64,000 nucleotides of DNA from Chromobacterium vaccinii. GTDB taxonomy: Bacteria > Pseudomonadota > Gammaproteobacteria > Burkholderiales > Chromobacteriaceae. Position 1 is the first letter of the stretch. Every line of letters begins with the position of its first letter. Shown here piece after piece: positions 17,790 through 25,774 of this stretch. The DNA is taken from positions 55,602-119,601 of the forward strand of contig NZ_JZJL01000010.1 of NCBI RefSeq assembly GCF_000971335.1, in the 5' to 3' direction. The notes under the pieces were generated by a model. That model had not been told where the DNA came from. It saw only the letters and a program-made list of their open reading frames with translations, and did no database searches. A program made the position numbers and the translations under genes.

Positions 17790-17796
17790 TCCGGTT

Positions 17797-17977
17797 CTGC
17801 GGGAGAGAGGGGCAATGCCCCCGCCGAAGACGCAAGCTCCCATAATCGCTCAGGCAAACGTACCGCAGCGCAGTATCGATTCAAGCCGATTGGAGAGAGG
17901 CCGCCGCGCGCGGCCCACCGAAGGGGCAAGCGGCCAAAGGCCGCGCAACTCTCAGGTAAAAGGACAAGGGGAGAGGC
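17797..17977 (+). ncRNA. Tandem glycine riboswitch
   Basis: Two consecutive aptamers of the gcvT-type glycine riboswitch are recognisable. The first has GGGAGAG, GCCGAAGACGCAA and CTCAGGCAAA (CTCAGG at 17849); the second has GGAGAGAGGCC, CACCGAAGGGGCAAGC and CTCAGGTAAAAGGAC (CTCAGG at 17951), closing with GGGAGAGGC. A short linker joins them, as in cooperative tandem switches. It lies about 150 bp upstream of a membrane-protein gene, and not next to a gcvTHP glycine-cleavage operon. Tandem glycine switches are mostly activating, but the direction here is not shown. Confidence 0.93.
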
Positions 17978-18033
17978 TGTTACCCAACCCGGAAACCGTC
18001 CAGGAGTTTGCCTTGTCCGCTCATCCATGCCTC

Positions 18034-18065
18034 GGCGCGAGCCTTTCGCGCCTCATTTCCGTTTT
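18034..18065 (+). terminator. Candidate expression-platform hairpin
   Basis: A 7-bp perfect stem GGCGCGA/TCGCGCC (18034-18040 with 18046-18052) is followed by a T-rich but interrupted stretch, TCATTTCCGTTTT. Its position between riboswitch and start codon suits a regulated terminator. The T tract is imperfect. Confidence 0.45.
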
Positions 18066-18128
18066 CCGCCATCCGCGCGCCATCGCTCCGGCTGGCGTTC
18101 CATCGTTCCACCCCCATAAGATTTCATC

Positions 18129-18743
18129 ATGCTGACCCTGATCTACCTGATCGCCATCACCGCGGAAGCGATGACCGGCGCGCTGGCGGCCGGCCGCCGC
18201 CACATGGACATTTTCGGCGTAGCCGTCATCGCCTTCCTCACCGCGCTGGGCGGCGGCACCGTGCGCGACATCGTGCTGGGCCGCTATCCGATAGGCTGGA
18301 CCCAGCATCCGGAATACGTGCTGCTGGTGGTGGCCGGCGGCCTGGCCGCGGTCCTGGTCGCCCGCTACATGCGCCATCTGAACCGCCTGTTCCTGATCCT
18401 GGACGCGCTGGGCCTGGTGGCGTTCACCATCATAGGCTGCGACGTGGCGCTGGGCATGGGCTACCACCCGGTCATCATCGTGATGGCAGGGATGATCACC
18501 GGCATCGCCGGCGGCATCCTGCGCGACGTGCTATGCAACCGCGTGCCCATCGTGTTCCGCCGCGAGCTGTACGCCAGCGTGTCGCTGCTGGTGGCCATCC
18601 TGTACCTGGGCCTCAACCATCTGGCCATGCCCCACGACTGGAACGTGATCGCCAGCTTCGCCTTCGGCCTGGCGCTGCGCCTGGTCGCGCTGTGGCGCGA
18701 ATGGCAGCTGCCGGTGTTCGCCTACAGGCACGACCACCACTGA
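18129..18743 (+). CDS. TRIC/UPF0126-family membrane protein, glycine-riboswitch controlled
   Basis: 204 residues in about seven membrane segments, made of two repeated UPF0126 halves. Each half carries a conserved glycine-rich motif: ALGGGTVRDIVLG near residue 40 and ITGIAGGILRDVLCNRVP near residue 125. Homologues are called trimeric intracellular cation channels (YadS/YicG type). The glycine riboswitch upstream suggests the real task is moving glycine or protecting against excess glycine, an inference also made for related genes in other bacteria. The gene is monocistronic between the riboswitch and a terminator. Confidence 0.9.
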   Translation: MLTLIYLIAITAEAMTGALAAGRRHMDIFGVAVIAFLTALGGGTVRDIVLGRYPIGWTQHPEYVLLVVAGGLAAVLVARYMRHLNRLFLILDALGLVAFTIIGCDVALGMGYHPVIIVMAGMITGIAGGILRDVLCNRVPIVFRRELYASVSLLVAILYLGLNHLAMPHDWNVIASFAFGLALRLVALWREWQLPVFAYRHDHH

Positions 18744-18752
18744 TCCCCAAGA

Positions 18753-18780
18753 CAAACACCCCGCCCTGGCGGGGTGTTTC
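18753..18780 (+). terminator. Intrinsic terminator after the TRIC gene
   Basis: AAACACCCCGCC pairs with GCGGGGTGTTT around a short loop, ten bases after the stop, with T residues following. Confidence 0.85.
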
Positions 18781-18933
18781 GCATTCCGGGCACCCGCGCC
18801 GCGCCGCCGCAAGCTCCAGACCCGGCGTGCCCTGCGCCCCGCGCGCAAATGACAATGGATATTTGACACACGCCAGCCACCCAATGTAAATAAGAGGCCC
18901 CTGATATCCCGCCGCTGACCAGCCGACATCACC

Positions 18934-19626
18934 ATGCACATTTCCGGTCCCGCCTTTCGCCGCCTTATCCTGCGCCTGCCGCTGGCCATCCCCGCGCTCT
19001 TGATCTGCTATCTGCTCGCCGCGCTGGCGCTGGGACTGCTGCCCAGCAACCGCGGCTGGGCTCCGCCCGCGAACGGCATACCCATCTACCTGGACAGCAA
19101 CGGCGTGCACACCAGCGTGATCATGCCGGTCAAGACCGATGCGCAGGACTGGACCGCCGCCTTTCCTCCGGAACACATCCGCCGCCCAGACCTGTACGCG
19201 CGCTCGCCCTACATCTCCATCGGCTGGGGCAGCAAGGTATTCTTCCTGACCATACAAAACTGGGAAGACCTTAGCGCCGGCAAGGCATTGGCCGCGCTGG
19301 CGTTCGACCAAAGCGTGCTGCACGTGGAATACCTGCCCCAGCCCAAGGAGGGGAAGGACACCCGGCGCATCCTGATCAGCCCGGAACAATACCGCCGGCT
19401 GGCGGACTTCATCCGCCAAAGCGCGCCGCTCGACGCCCACGGCCGGACCTTGCAGGAAACCGGACACCATTACGGCGACAACGACGCCTTCTACGCCGCC
19501 CATGGCCGCTACAACCCCATCGTCACCTGCAACCAATGGACGCGCGACGCGCTGGCCGAGGCCGGCGTGCGCACCGCGCTGTGGTCCCCTTTTGTCCAGC
19601 CGCTGTTCTGGCAACTGGAAAAGTGA
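18934..19626 (+). CDS. TIGR02117/DUF2459 family membrane-anchored protein
   Basis: 230 residues. An N-terminal membrane anchor at about 12-36 is followed by a periplasmic domain with the family's conserved features: NGVHTSVIMPV, SIGWGSK, and TCNQWTRDALAEAGV near the C-terminus. The histidine and cysteine in these motifs look catalytic, as in a papain-like or NlpC/P60-like fold, but this is inference. No operon partner. The gene converges on the SCO gene with a nine-base gap. Function unknown. Confidence 0.8.
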   Translation: MHISGPAFRRLILRLPLAIPALLICYLLAALALGLLPSNRGWAPPANGIPIYLDSNGVHTSVIMPVKTDAQDWTAAFPPEHIRRPDLYARSPYISIGWGSKVFFLTIQNWEDLSAGKALAALAFDQSVLHVEYLPQPKEGKDTRRILISPEQYRRLADFIRQSAPLDAHGRTLQETGHHYGDNDAFYAAHGRYNPIVTCNQWTRDALAEAGVRTALWSPFVQPLFWQLEK

Positions 19627-19635
19627 TCGCCTCCC

Positions 19636-20211
19636 TTACTTGAGCAGCGCGCGCAAGGCCTTGACAACCGCCGGATCAGGCTTGGGGCCGATATCCTCGG
19701 TGGAAGCGGCGATCCGGCCCTGCCGGTCCGTCACCACGATGCGGGTGGAGTGGTTGATCTCGCCGCTATCCAGCCGCCGATAGCGTATGCCCAGCGCGGC
19801 CGCCACGCCGCGGGTGTCTTCGTCGGACTTGCCCACCGCCAATAGCCAGTTCCGCGCCTGGATCCCATACTCGCCGGCGAGGTGCGCCAGGCTTGCCGGC
19901 GTGTCGCCCCCCGGATTCAGGCTCACCATCAGCACCGTCGCCCGATCCCGCTCCCGGGCCGGCAGCGCGGCGATGATGGATTTCACGCCCCCCATCACGA
20001 TCGGACAAGCCAGTTTGCAATCGCCGTAGAACATGGTGATCAGCGCCGGCTTGCCGGCCAGATCCGAGAACTGCAGCGCATCGCCGCGCTGCGTGGTCAG
20101 CGGCGCGTCCAGCCGGTACAGCGAGTCGCCCGGCAGATCATTCCCCGCCCAGGCCCCGCTCGATGCCAGCGCCAGCAAACATGCGGCCAGGCCGCTTTTC
20201 CATCCCCTCAT
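19636..20211 (-). CDS. SCO1/SenC-family copper chaperone/thioredoxin-like protein
   Basis: 191 residues with a signal peptide ending near ASSGAWA. The thioredoxin-like domain holds the copper-binding CxxxC in GDCKLACP and the conserved downstream histidine in INHSTRI. SCO proteins deliver copper to cuproenzymes. Its ATG overlaps the stop of the nirV-like gene (ATGA), and it lies in the nirK operon, so loading copper into this nitrite reductase is the likely job. Confidence 0.9.
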   Translation of the reverse strand: MRGWKSGLAACLLALASSGAWAGNDLPGDSLYRLDAPLTTQRGDALQFSDLAGKPALITMFYGDCKLACPIVMGGVKSIIAALPARERDRATVLMVSLNPGGDTPASLAHLAGEYGIQARNWLLAVGKSDEDTRGVAAALGIRYRRLDSGEINHSTRIVVTDRQGRIAASTEDIGPKPDPAVVKALRALLK

Positions 20212-20984
20212 GACTTTTCCTCCGGTTCATCCCTGGCGCAGCGAAAGCCCACCGTGCCCACGGTGTCGGCGGCGTTCAGCGCCGCCAGCATCGCGATGCG
20301 CATCAGGATCGCGTAGTTTTCCCGGTCGCCCAGCGACAAGGCCGCCGCGCCGCAGGTGGCCAGTGTGCGCTGCTCCCCCTGGGAGCGGCTGTCGCTGGTG
20401 ACGAACAGGCCGTTGAAATCCTCCACCCACTCGTAGATGGAGCCATGCAAGTCGCTGACGCCCCAGACATTGGGCTCCCGCCCCACCGGCGCCAGCAGCC
20501 GTCCAGTCGGCTGCGCGTACCATTGCAGAATGCGCGCCCGCCACTGCGGATCATCCCGGGCGTCGCGGCGCCCGGCATCGGCCGCCGCCGCCATCTCCCA
20601 CTCGTGCCACGTCGGCAGGCGCGCGCCTTCGCTGCGGCAATAGGCGCGCGCCGCATGCCAGCTGACACGAGTGACCGGCGCATCCGCCGGAAGATCGCCA
20701 AAATCGTCCGAGGCGCGCCAGTCGGCGAGATATCCCGCCCCGGCATACAGGGCGGGAACCACCCCTCGCCGCCACTCAGGATGCGCCTGCGCAAAGCGCA
20801 GGAACTCGCCGTTGGTGACGGGCCTCGCCCTCAGCCGGTATGGCTTGACCGCTACGGTCGCGCCATCCGGAGACAAGGCGCTGCGAAAAGCCCCGCCGGA
20901 TACCGCCGCATAGTCGGCTGCCGGCACCGTCTGGCACGCCAAGAGCCCGCAACACGCCAGCGCGAGCGCCAGGCGCGCGCTCAT
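20208..20984 (-). CDS. nirV: NirV-like formylglycine-generating-enzyme family protein
   Basis: 258 residues with a signal peptide and a possible lipobox (GLLACQ). The SUMF1/FGE-sulfatase domain shows PVTNGEFLRFA, VTRVSWHAARAYCRSEGARLPTWHEWE, SDLHGSIYEWVEDF and GFRCAR at the end. Proteins of this type next to nirK are called NirV; their function is not settled, though maturation of nitrite reductase is assumed. The gene overlaps the nirK stop by four bases and the SCO start by four, so the three genes are translationally coupled. Confidence 0.85.
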   Translation of the reverse strand: MSARLALALACCGLLACQTVPAADYAAVSGGAFRSALSPDGATVAVKPYRLRARPVTNGEFLRFAQAHPEWRRGVVPALYAGAGYLADWRASDDFGDLPADAPVTRVSWHAARAYCRSEGARLPTWHEWEMAAAADAGRRDARDDPQWRARILQWYAQPTGRLLAPVGREPNVWGVSDLHGSIYEWVEDFNGLFVTSDSRSQGEQRTLATCGAAALSLGDRENYAILMRIAMLAALNAADTVGTVGFRCARDEPEEKS

Positions 20985-22411
20985 TGCCGCTGTGCCCGCA
21001 GCGTCTTCACCTCGTCCACCGTGACCACGGGCTTGCCATGGTTGAATTGCGCGCTGACATAGTTGAGCACGTCGGCCACCTCCTGGTCCGACAAATCCAG
21101 CGCGGGCATCACGCCGTTGTAATTGACGCCGTTGACTGTGATCGGTCCCGCGCGGCCGCCCAGGATGATTCTGGCCGCCTCCAGCGGACGCTTCTGGATC
21201 AGATCGGAATTGGCCAGCGGCGGGAACACGCCATCCAGCCCCTGGGCATTGGCCTGGTGGCAGACCACGCAGTTTTTGCTGAACACCGCCCGGCCATGAT
21301 CGGCCGGCGCGGCCTCGTGCGTTTGCGGCGGCTCGGCGTTGACCGGCGCGTCTTCGCCCGGGGAAGGTTTCGCCGAAACCGGCGACGCCGCGCCCAGCGC
21401 GCTGATCACGCCCTTGGAATAGATATCGGGCCGCTCGGGGCCGCTGACCGTCAACAGGCCGATCGCCCCCTTGTTGAAGGCCCGCGTCAGCGAGTGGTCG
21501 ACCAGGGTCAGGCTGCCCGGCACCCTCGGCGTGAACTCGACGATGGCCGAGCCGCCGGCGGGAACCATCGTAGTCTGCACATTGCGCTGGAAATGGGCGC
21601 TGCCCTCGTTGTACACCTTGTCGAAGATCGCGCCGATGATGTGGAAGCTGGAAGCGAGGTTGGGGCCGCCGACGCCGAAATAGATCCGGACCTTTTCGCC
21701 GGCCTTGGCGGTCAGCGCCTTGTTGCCGGCCAGCGCCCGGTCGGCGCCGTTGAACAGCACATAGGTCGGCTTTTCATCTATCGCCTTCTGCATGTCGAAG
21801 GGCTGCAGCCCGCCGGCCCGATACCCGGTGCCGGTGTAGAATTCGCCCTGCATCACGTAGTACTCGCGGTCCACCTTGGGCAGCGGCTTTTCCGGCTCCA
21901 CCAGAATCATGCCGTACATGCCGTTGGCGATGTGCATGCCCACCGGCGCAGTGGCGCAGTGGTAGACATAGAGGCCCGGATTCAGCGCCTTGAAGCTGAA
22001 CACCGCCTGGTTGCCCGGCGCCACCAGCGTCTGCGGCGCGCCGCCGCCCGGCCCGGTGACCGCGTGCAGGTCGATGTTGTGCGGCAGCTTGTTGCTGGCC
22101 AGATTCTTCAGATGCAGCTCCACGGTATCGCCGGTCCTCACCCGTATCATCTTGCCGGGCACCGTGCCGCCGAAGGTCCAGAACATGTAGCGCGAGCCCG
22201 GCGCGATCTCGCGCTCCACCTCCTCCACCGTCAAATCCACCACCACCCGGGCCGGCGTCTTGCGCATGATCGGCGGCGGCGTCATGGGCGGCGCCACCAG
22301 CGCCTGATGGACGATAGGCAAGGGCCCTGCGCCCGCCGGCGCGGCCAAACAGGACAGCGCCGCCGCCAAAACGCCGGACAAGGGGAACCCGTTCTTCAGC
22401 AATCTTTTCAC
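20981..22411 (-). CDS. nirK: Copper nitrite reductase with C-terminal cytochrome c domain
   Basis: 476 residues from the GTG at 22411, chosen because GAGGAG lies seven bases upstream and it opens a signal peptide (KRLLKNGFPLSGVLAAALS); the ATG at 22522 falls inside the NsrR box. Two cupredoxin domains carry the copper ligands: HNIDLH (type 1 His, catalytic Asp, type 2 His) and YHCATAPVGMHIANGMYGM (type 2 His, type 1 Cys, His and Met). A fused C-terminal cytochrome c follows, with C381-V-V-C-H. The periplasmic enzyme reduces nitrite to NO; the heme domain can accept electrons directly. Confidence 0.95.
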   Translation of the reverse strand: MKRLLKNGFPLSGVLAAALSCLAAPAGAGPLPIVHQALVAPPMTPPPIMRKTPARVVVDLTVEEVEREIAPGSRYMFWTFGGTVPGKMIRVRTGDTVELHLKNLASNKLPHNIDLHAVTGPGGGAPQTLVAPGNQAVFSFKALNPGLYVYHCATAPVGMHIANGMYGMILVEPEKPLPKVDREYYVMQGEFYTGTGYRAGGLQPFDMQKAIDEKPTYVLFNGADRALAGNKALTAKAGEKVRIYFGVGGPNLASSFHIIGAIFDKVYNEGSAHFQRNVQTTMVPAGGSAIVEFTPRVPGSLTLVDHSLTRAFNKGAIGLLTVSGPERPDIYSKGVISALGAASPVSAKPSPGEDAPVNAEPPQTHEAAPADHGRAVFSKNCVVCHQANAQGLDGVFPPLANSDLIQKRPLEAARIILGGRAGPITVNGVNYNGVMPALDLSDQEVADVLNYVSAQFNHGKPVVTVDEVKTLRAQRQ

Positions 22412-22511
22412 CGCAACACTCCTCGCCTGATATCGGCGAGCCGGAGGCGAATGCAGCAAGGACGCAGCCGCCGGACACGCCAGACTGACACCGTGGGCGC
22501 AAGGGCCCGCC

Positions 22512-22538
22512 TTAAAATGCATAATTAATACATGTTAA
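22512..22538 (-). promoter_or_regulatory. NsrR-type operator upstream of nirK
   Basis: A palindromic AT-rich site reading ATGTAT-N5-ATGCAT on the minus strand matches the NsrR consensus core ATGYAT-N5-ATRCAT exactly. NsrR is an iron-sulfur NO sensor that represses nirK/aniA in other Neisseriales. It lies about 105 bp upstream of the nirK GTG. Confidence 0.75.
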
Positions 22539-22649
22539 AGTCTGCCGGATTGGGTTCTCGAGGAAAATATCAATGGCATGATTGCTTGATGCAGAACAAG
22601 TCGCCGCTAAGCGCCCGTCGCTTTTTTGCAGAACGCCCTTTCAGGCAAT

Positions 22650-22674
22650 GAAAAGCCCCGGCGAAAGCCGGGGC
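22650..22674 (-). terminator. Terminator after tmRNA
   Basis: AGCCCCGGC/GCCGGGGCT stem with a TTTC loop, followed on the minus strand by TTTT. It begins a few bases past the CCA end of the tmRNA. Confidence 0.85.
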
Positions 22675-22681
22675 TGGAAAC

Positions 22682-23046
22682 TGGTGGAGGCGGCGGGAAT
22701 CGAACCCGCGTCCGAAAGTCCTCTACAGTGAGTTCTACATACTTAGTCGTGTCATTTGGATTTAACCTCCGCCACGCCGACGGACAGGCTGGACTTTGGC
22801 GAGTTACCTATTATTTCGCACTGAACCAAGTAACCCGGAACAGCACTAGCAGATGTAGAGTGACACTACAGGGTTTTGACGCCCCCGGCCCATCTGCGAA
22901 CCGTTGTAGTGTCTAGCCGGCCGTTAGGCTGCTAGAGCGTAAGTTTCGTCGTTTGCGACTAAAAAAATTCAGTGTTTTACGGGGTGACTGAAATCCCGGT
23001 ATGCCCCCATCTGCTTCGCAACCCCCGTCGAAACCAGGTCGCCCCC
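22682..23046 (-). ncRNA. ssrA: tmRNA (transfer-messenger RNA)
   Basis: 365 nt. The 5' end begins GGGGGCGACCTGGTTTCGAC and the 3' end is the tRNA-like GGTTCGATTCCCGCC arm closing with CCA. The internal reading frame, with GCA as resume codon, encodes the tag ANDETYALAA followed by TAA. tmRNA with SmpB rescues stalled ribosomes and tags the unfinished protein for proteolysis. Several pseudoknot stems are visible between tag and 3' end. Confidence 0.98.
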
Positions 23047-23115
23047 AGATAAGAATGTTCATTATATTACAACTATCATCGCTTGGCGAGTCCGGCCATC
23101 ACCGCCAAGCGCCGC

Positions 23116-23733
23116 CTACTTGAACAACATATGCCCCAGCTTGGCGGCCTTGGTGTCAAGGTAGCGGTCGTTGTACGGATTGCGGCCCACTTGCAGCGGC
23201 ACGCGCTCCACCACCTTGATGCCGGCAGTCTCCAGCGTAGCCAGCTTGCGGGGGTTGTTGGTCATCACCTTGACGCTGCCTATGCCCAGATGCTCCAGCA
23301 TGTGGCGGGCGATGCGGAAATCGCGCATATCGGCCGGGAAGCCCAGCCGCTCGTTGGCCTCCACCGTATCGGCGCCGCCGTCCTGCAGCTTGTAGGCGCG
23401 GATCTTGTTGATCAGGCCGATCCCCCGGCCTTCCTGGCGCAGATACAGCAGCGCGCCGCGGCCAGCCTTGCTGATCTCCTCCATCGCGGCCTCCAGCTGG
23501 AAGCCGCAATCGCAACGCAAGGAGAACAGCGCGTCGCCGGTCAGGCATTCCGAGTGCAGCCGCGCCAGCACCGGCTGGCCGTCGCCCACCTCGCCCAGCG
23601 TCAGCGCCACGTGCTCCTGCCCGCTTTCCTCCTCGAAGCCATGCATGGCGAACTCTCCCCACGGCGTGGGCAGCTTGCAGCTGGCGATGTACTGGATGAT
23701 GGGTTCGGGAGCGGGTTGCGGGTGCGGCGACAT
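23116..23733 (-). CDS. ribA: GTP cyclohydrolase II
   Basis: 205 residues, standalone RibA length. The zinc cysteines are in [18 protein letters not shown] and the catalytic region in [31 protein letters not shown] and the family C-terminus are present. The enzyme opens GTP in the first step of riboflavin synthesis. GGAG precedes the ATG. It is not fused to a RibB domain. Confidence 0.97.
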   Translation of the reverse strand: MSPHPQPAPEPIIQYIASCKLPTPWGEFAMHGFEEESGQEHVALTLGEVGDGQPVLARLHSECLTGDALFSLRCDCGFQLEAAMEEISKAGRGALLYLRQEGRGIGLINKIRAYKLQDGGADTVEANERLGFPADMRDFRIARHMLEHLGIGSVKVMTNNPRKLATLETAGIKVVERVPLQVGRNPYNDRYLDTKAAKLGHMLFK

Positions 23734-23793
23734 GACTTCTCCAACGCTGAGGAATGCAATGCGAAAAGGCCGCGCAGCGGCCTGTGATGATGC

Positions 23794-24516
23794 TTAGTTG
23801 GGGAGGCTTCCCCCGTTTTCAAGCGGCGGCAGATTGACGAGGATCTGCGGCAGCACGATGGCCAGCGCCGCCAGCCATGCCTGGCGCTCCGGCGTGAAGT
23901 GGCCGGCAGTGAACGATTCGGCGTCGATGATGCCCAGCACGTTGTCGTCGCGGCGCAAGACCGGCAGGCAGATCTCGCTTTTCACCTTGGGGTCGCACTC
24001 GTAGTAGCCGCCGCCGTCGGCGCGCCACTTTTCCACGTCCTCCACCACCACCGCCCAGCCGGTGAGGCCGACGCGGCTGTTGTTGCTGAACTCGGCGAAT
24101 TCCTCGGTCAGCGGGAACTCGGCGCGGCTCTCCACGCCCTTGTAGGCCAGCTTGACCAGCACCGCGCTCTTGCCGACACCGAGCTTGCGATAGATGCCCA
24201 ACCAGTCGGCTCCGATCTTGGCGTTGACCGAGTCCAGCAAGGCGTTCAGGTTGACCAGCGCCGCGGTGGTTTCCACCGATTCGCCGCCCAGCGCCGCGGA
24301 CAAGTCGTACGGAGTTTCGTCCAGCTCGTCGAACAGCGAGCAACTCCCGCCCTCGCCGAGCTTGGGCACCTTGTAACGGTACACATCGCGCTGCGGAATC
24401 GGTTTGTCCACAGCGATGACGGCCTGCAGCGTCATCACCGCGATCTGCACATCGGTCAGGTCCAGATTCAGCGCCTGCTCTCGCAGATAGTCGGTCAGAT
24501 GGCTTGCGGGTATCAT
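23794..24516 (-). CDS. GAF-domain protein with C9 tract before its start codon
   Basis: 240 residues from the ATG at 24516. A helical N-terminus is followed by a single GAF domain at about 75-225 (SEICLPVLRRDDNVLGIIDAESF near its end), with no output domain. Such lone GAF proteins may bind a small ligand or modulate a partner. The AGGAG Shine-Dalgarno is separated from the ATG by CT plus nine cytosines, so tract-length changes would alter the spacing. The longer frame to 24612 runs through the C tract and lacks a recognisable ribosome-binding site. Divergent from the patatin gene. Confidence 0.75.
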   Translation of the reverse strand: MIPASHLTDYLREQALNLDLTDVQIAVMTLQAVIAVDKPIPQRDVYRYKVPKLGEGGSCSLFDELDETPYDLSAALGGESVETTAALVNLNALLDSVNAKIGADWLGIYRKLGVGKSAVLVKLAYKGVESRAEFPLTEEFAEFSNNSRVGLTGWAVVVEDVEKWRADGGGYYECDPKVKSEICLPVLRRDDNVLGIIDAESFTAGHFTPERQAWLAALAIVLPQILVNLPPLENGGSLPN

Positions 24517-24525
24517 GGGGGGGGG
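24517..24525 (-). repeat. Homopolymeric C9 (G9 on plus) tract in a ribosome-binding region
   Basis: Nine consecutive G on the plus strand, immediately upstream of the GAF gene's ATG and downstream of its AGGAG. Runs of this length are prone to slipped-strand changes. Confidence 0.9.
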
Positions 24526-24623
24526 AGCTCCTGAGCTGCCGCGCGTCGCAGCGCGCTTGAATTCGAAACGCAACAGGATATCAAACCCGGCCACGCTTCG
24601 CCATTTCGCCACTTTATATCGTA

Positions 24624-25697
24624 ATGACCGCCATTCATATCCGCCAAGCCCCGCTCGTGATCAAGGCCGGCGCCCGCGCGCGCCGATTGCTGCAACAGGG
24701 ACTCCATCCGGCCCAGGTGGGCATCTTGCCCGGCGCGGCTGGCGGCCCCAAGGCCGTGGGTCTCACCGGATTGGACCAGGCGGTGTTCAACTGGCTGGCC
24801 GGCGCGCCGCGGCAACGCGAGCTGGTGGGCGCATCGATAGGCGGCTGGCGCTTCGCCTGCGCGATGCAGCCGGACTCCGCCCAGGCGCTGGCGCGGCTGG
24901 CCGAGCGCTACACCGCCGAGCATTACCATCCCGGCGTCACCGTCGCTCAGATCACCACGCAGACGCGGCGGATGCTGCATGACATCCTGGGGCCGGATGG
25001 CTTCGAGCTCATCCTGGCGCACCCCCATCACCGGCTCAGCCTGCTGCTGGTGCAATCGCGCGGGCTGGCCAACCGCGAGGCCAAATCCTCGCTGCTGCCA
25101 GGCCTGGCGCTGGCGGCGGCGCTCAACGCCGTCTCCCGCCCACTGATCCGCCACGCATTCAGCCGGGTGATCTGCCACGATCCGCGCAGCGAGCTGCGCT
25201 TCCAGCCGGCCGACGCCATTCCCACCCGGCTCTATCCGCTGGCCGCCGGCAATCTGGAACAGGCGCTGATGGGAACGGTGGCGATACCCGGCGTACTGCA
25301 CGGCGTGCAGTTGCCGGACGCGCCGGCGGCGATCTACCGCGACGGCGGGCTCACCGACTACCACATCGATTTTCCCTTCGCCCACGGCGACGACATCGCG
25401 CTGTATCCGCACTTCACCGACCGCATCGTGCCCGGCTGGTTCGACAAGCCGCTGCCCTGGCGCAAGCCCGGCGCCGCCAATCACGCCAATACCGTGCTGC
25501 TGGCGCCGTCGCGCGACTACCTGGCCGCCCTCCCCGGCCGCCGCCTGCCAGACCGCAAGGATTTCCGCCGTTACCTGGGACGCGACGAATTGCGCCGCCA
25601 GCACTGGCGCGCCGCCACGGCGGAAAGCCAGCGGTTGGGCGACGCTTTTCTCGAGTGGCTGGAAAAGCCCGGCTCCATCGCCGTGCAGCCGCTGTAA
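24624..25697 (+). CDS. Patatin-like phospholipase
   Basis: 357 residues. A patatin fold with oxyanion-hole GAAGGPK, the nucleophile S71 in GASIGG (GxSxG), and the catalytic aspartate D240 in YRDGGLTDYH. The Ser-Asp dyad hydrolyses acyl esters of phospholipids in this family. There is no clear signal peptide, so it is probably cytoplasmic or secreted by a dedicated route. It diverges from the GAF gene with a 107-bp gap and has a weak Shine-Dalgarno. Confidence 0.88.
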   Translation: MTAIHIRQAPLVIKAGARARRLLQQGLHPAQVGILPGAAGGPKAVGLTGLDQAVFNWLAGAPRQRELVGASIGGWRFACAMQPDSAQALARLAERYTAEHYHPGVTVAQITTQTRRMLHDILGPDGFELILAHPHHRLSLLLVQSRGLANREAKSSLLPGLALAAALNAVSRPLIRHAFSRVICHDPRSELRFQPADAIPTRLYPLAAGNLEQALMGTVAIPGVLHGVQLPDAPAAIYRDGGLTDYHIDFPFAHGDDIALYPHFTDRIVPGWFDKPLPWRKPGAANHANTVLLAPSRDYLAALPGRRLPDRKDFRRYLGRDELRRQHWRAATAESQRLGDAFLEWLEKPGSIAVQPL

Positions 25698-25724
25698 ACG
25701 CCTGCGCCTTGCCGCGGACCAAAG

Positions 25725-25750
25725 AAAAAGCCGGGCGAGCCCGGCTTTTC
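25725..25750. terminator. Bidirectional intrinsic terminator
   Basis: AAAAAGCCGGGC and GCCCGGCTTTT form a long stem flanked by A and T runs. It lies between the convergent patatin and collagenase genes. Confidence 0.9.
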
Positions 25751-25774
25751 TAATGCTCTAAACAGAGGAACCCA

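Noticed and set aside
22409..22522. ATG at 22522 as nirK start
   Set aside because: It lies inside the NsrR operator, has no Shine-Dalgarno, and would put about 37 residues before the signal peptide. The GTG at 22411 has GAGGAG at the right distance.
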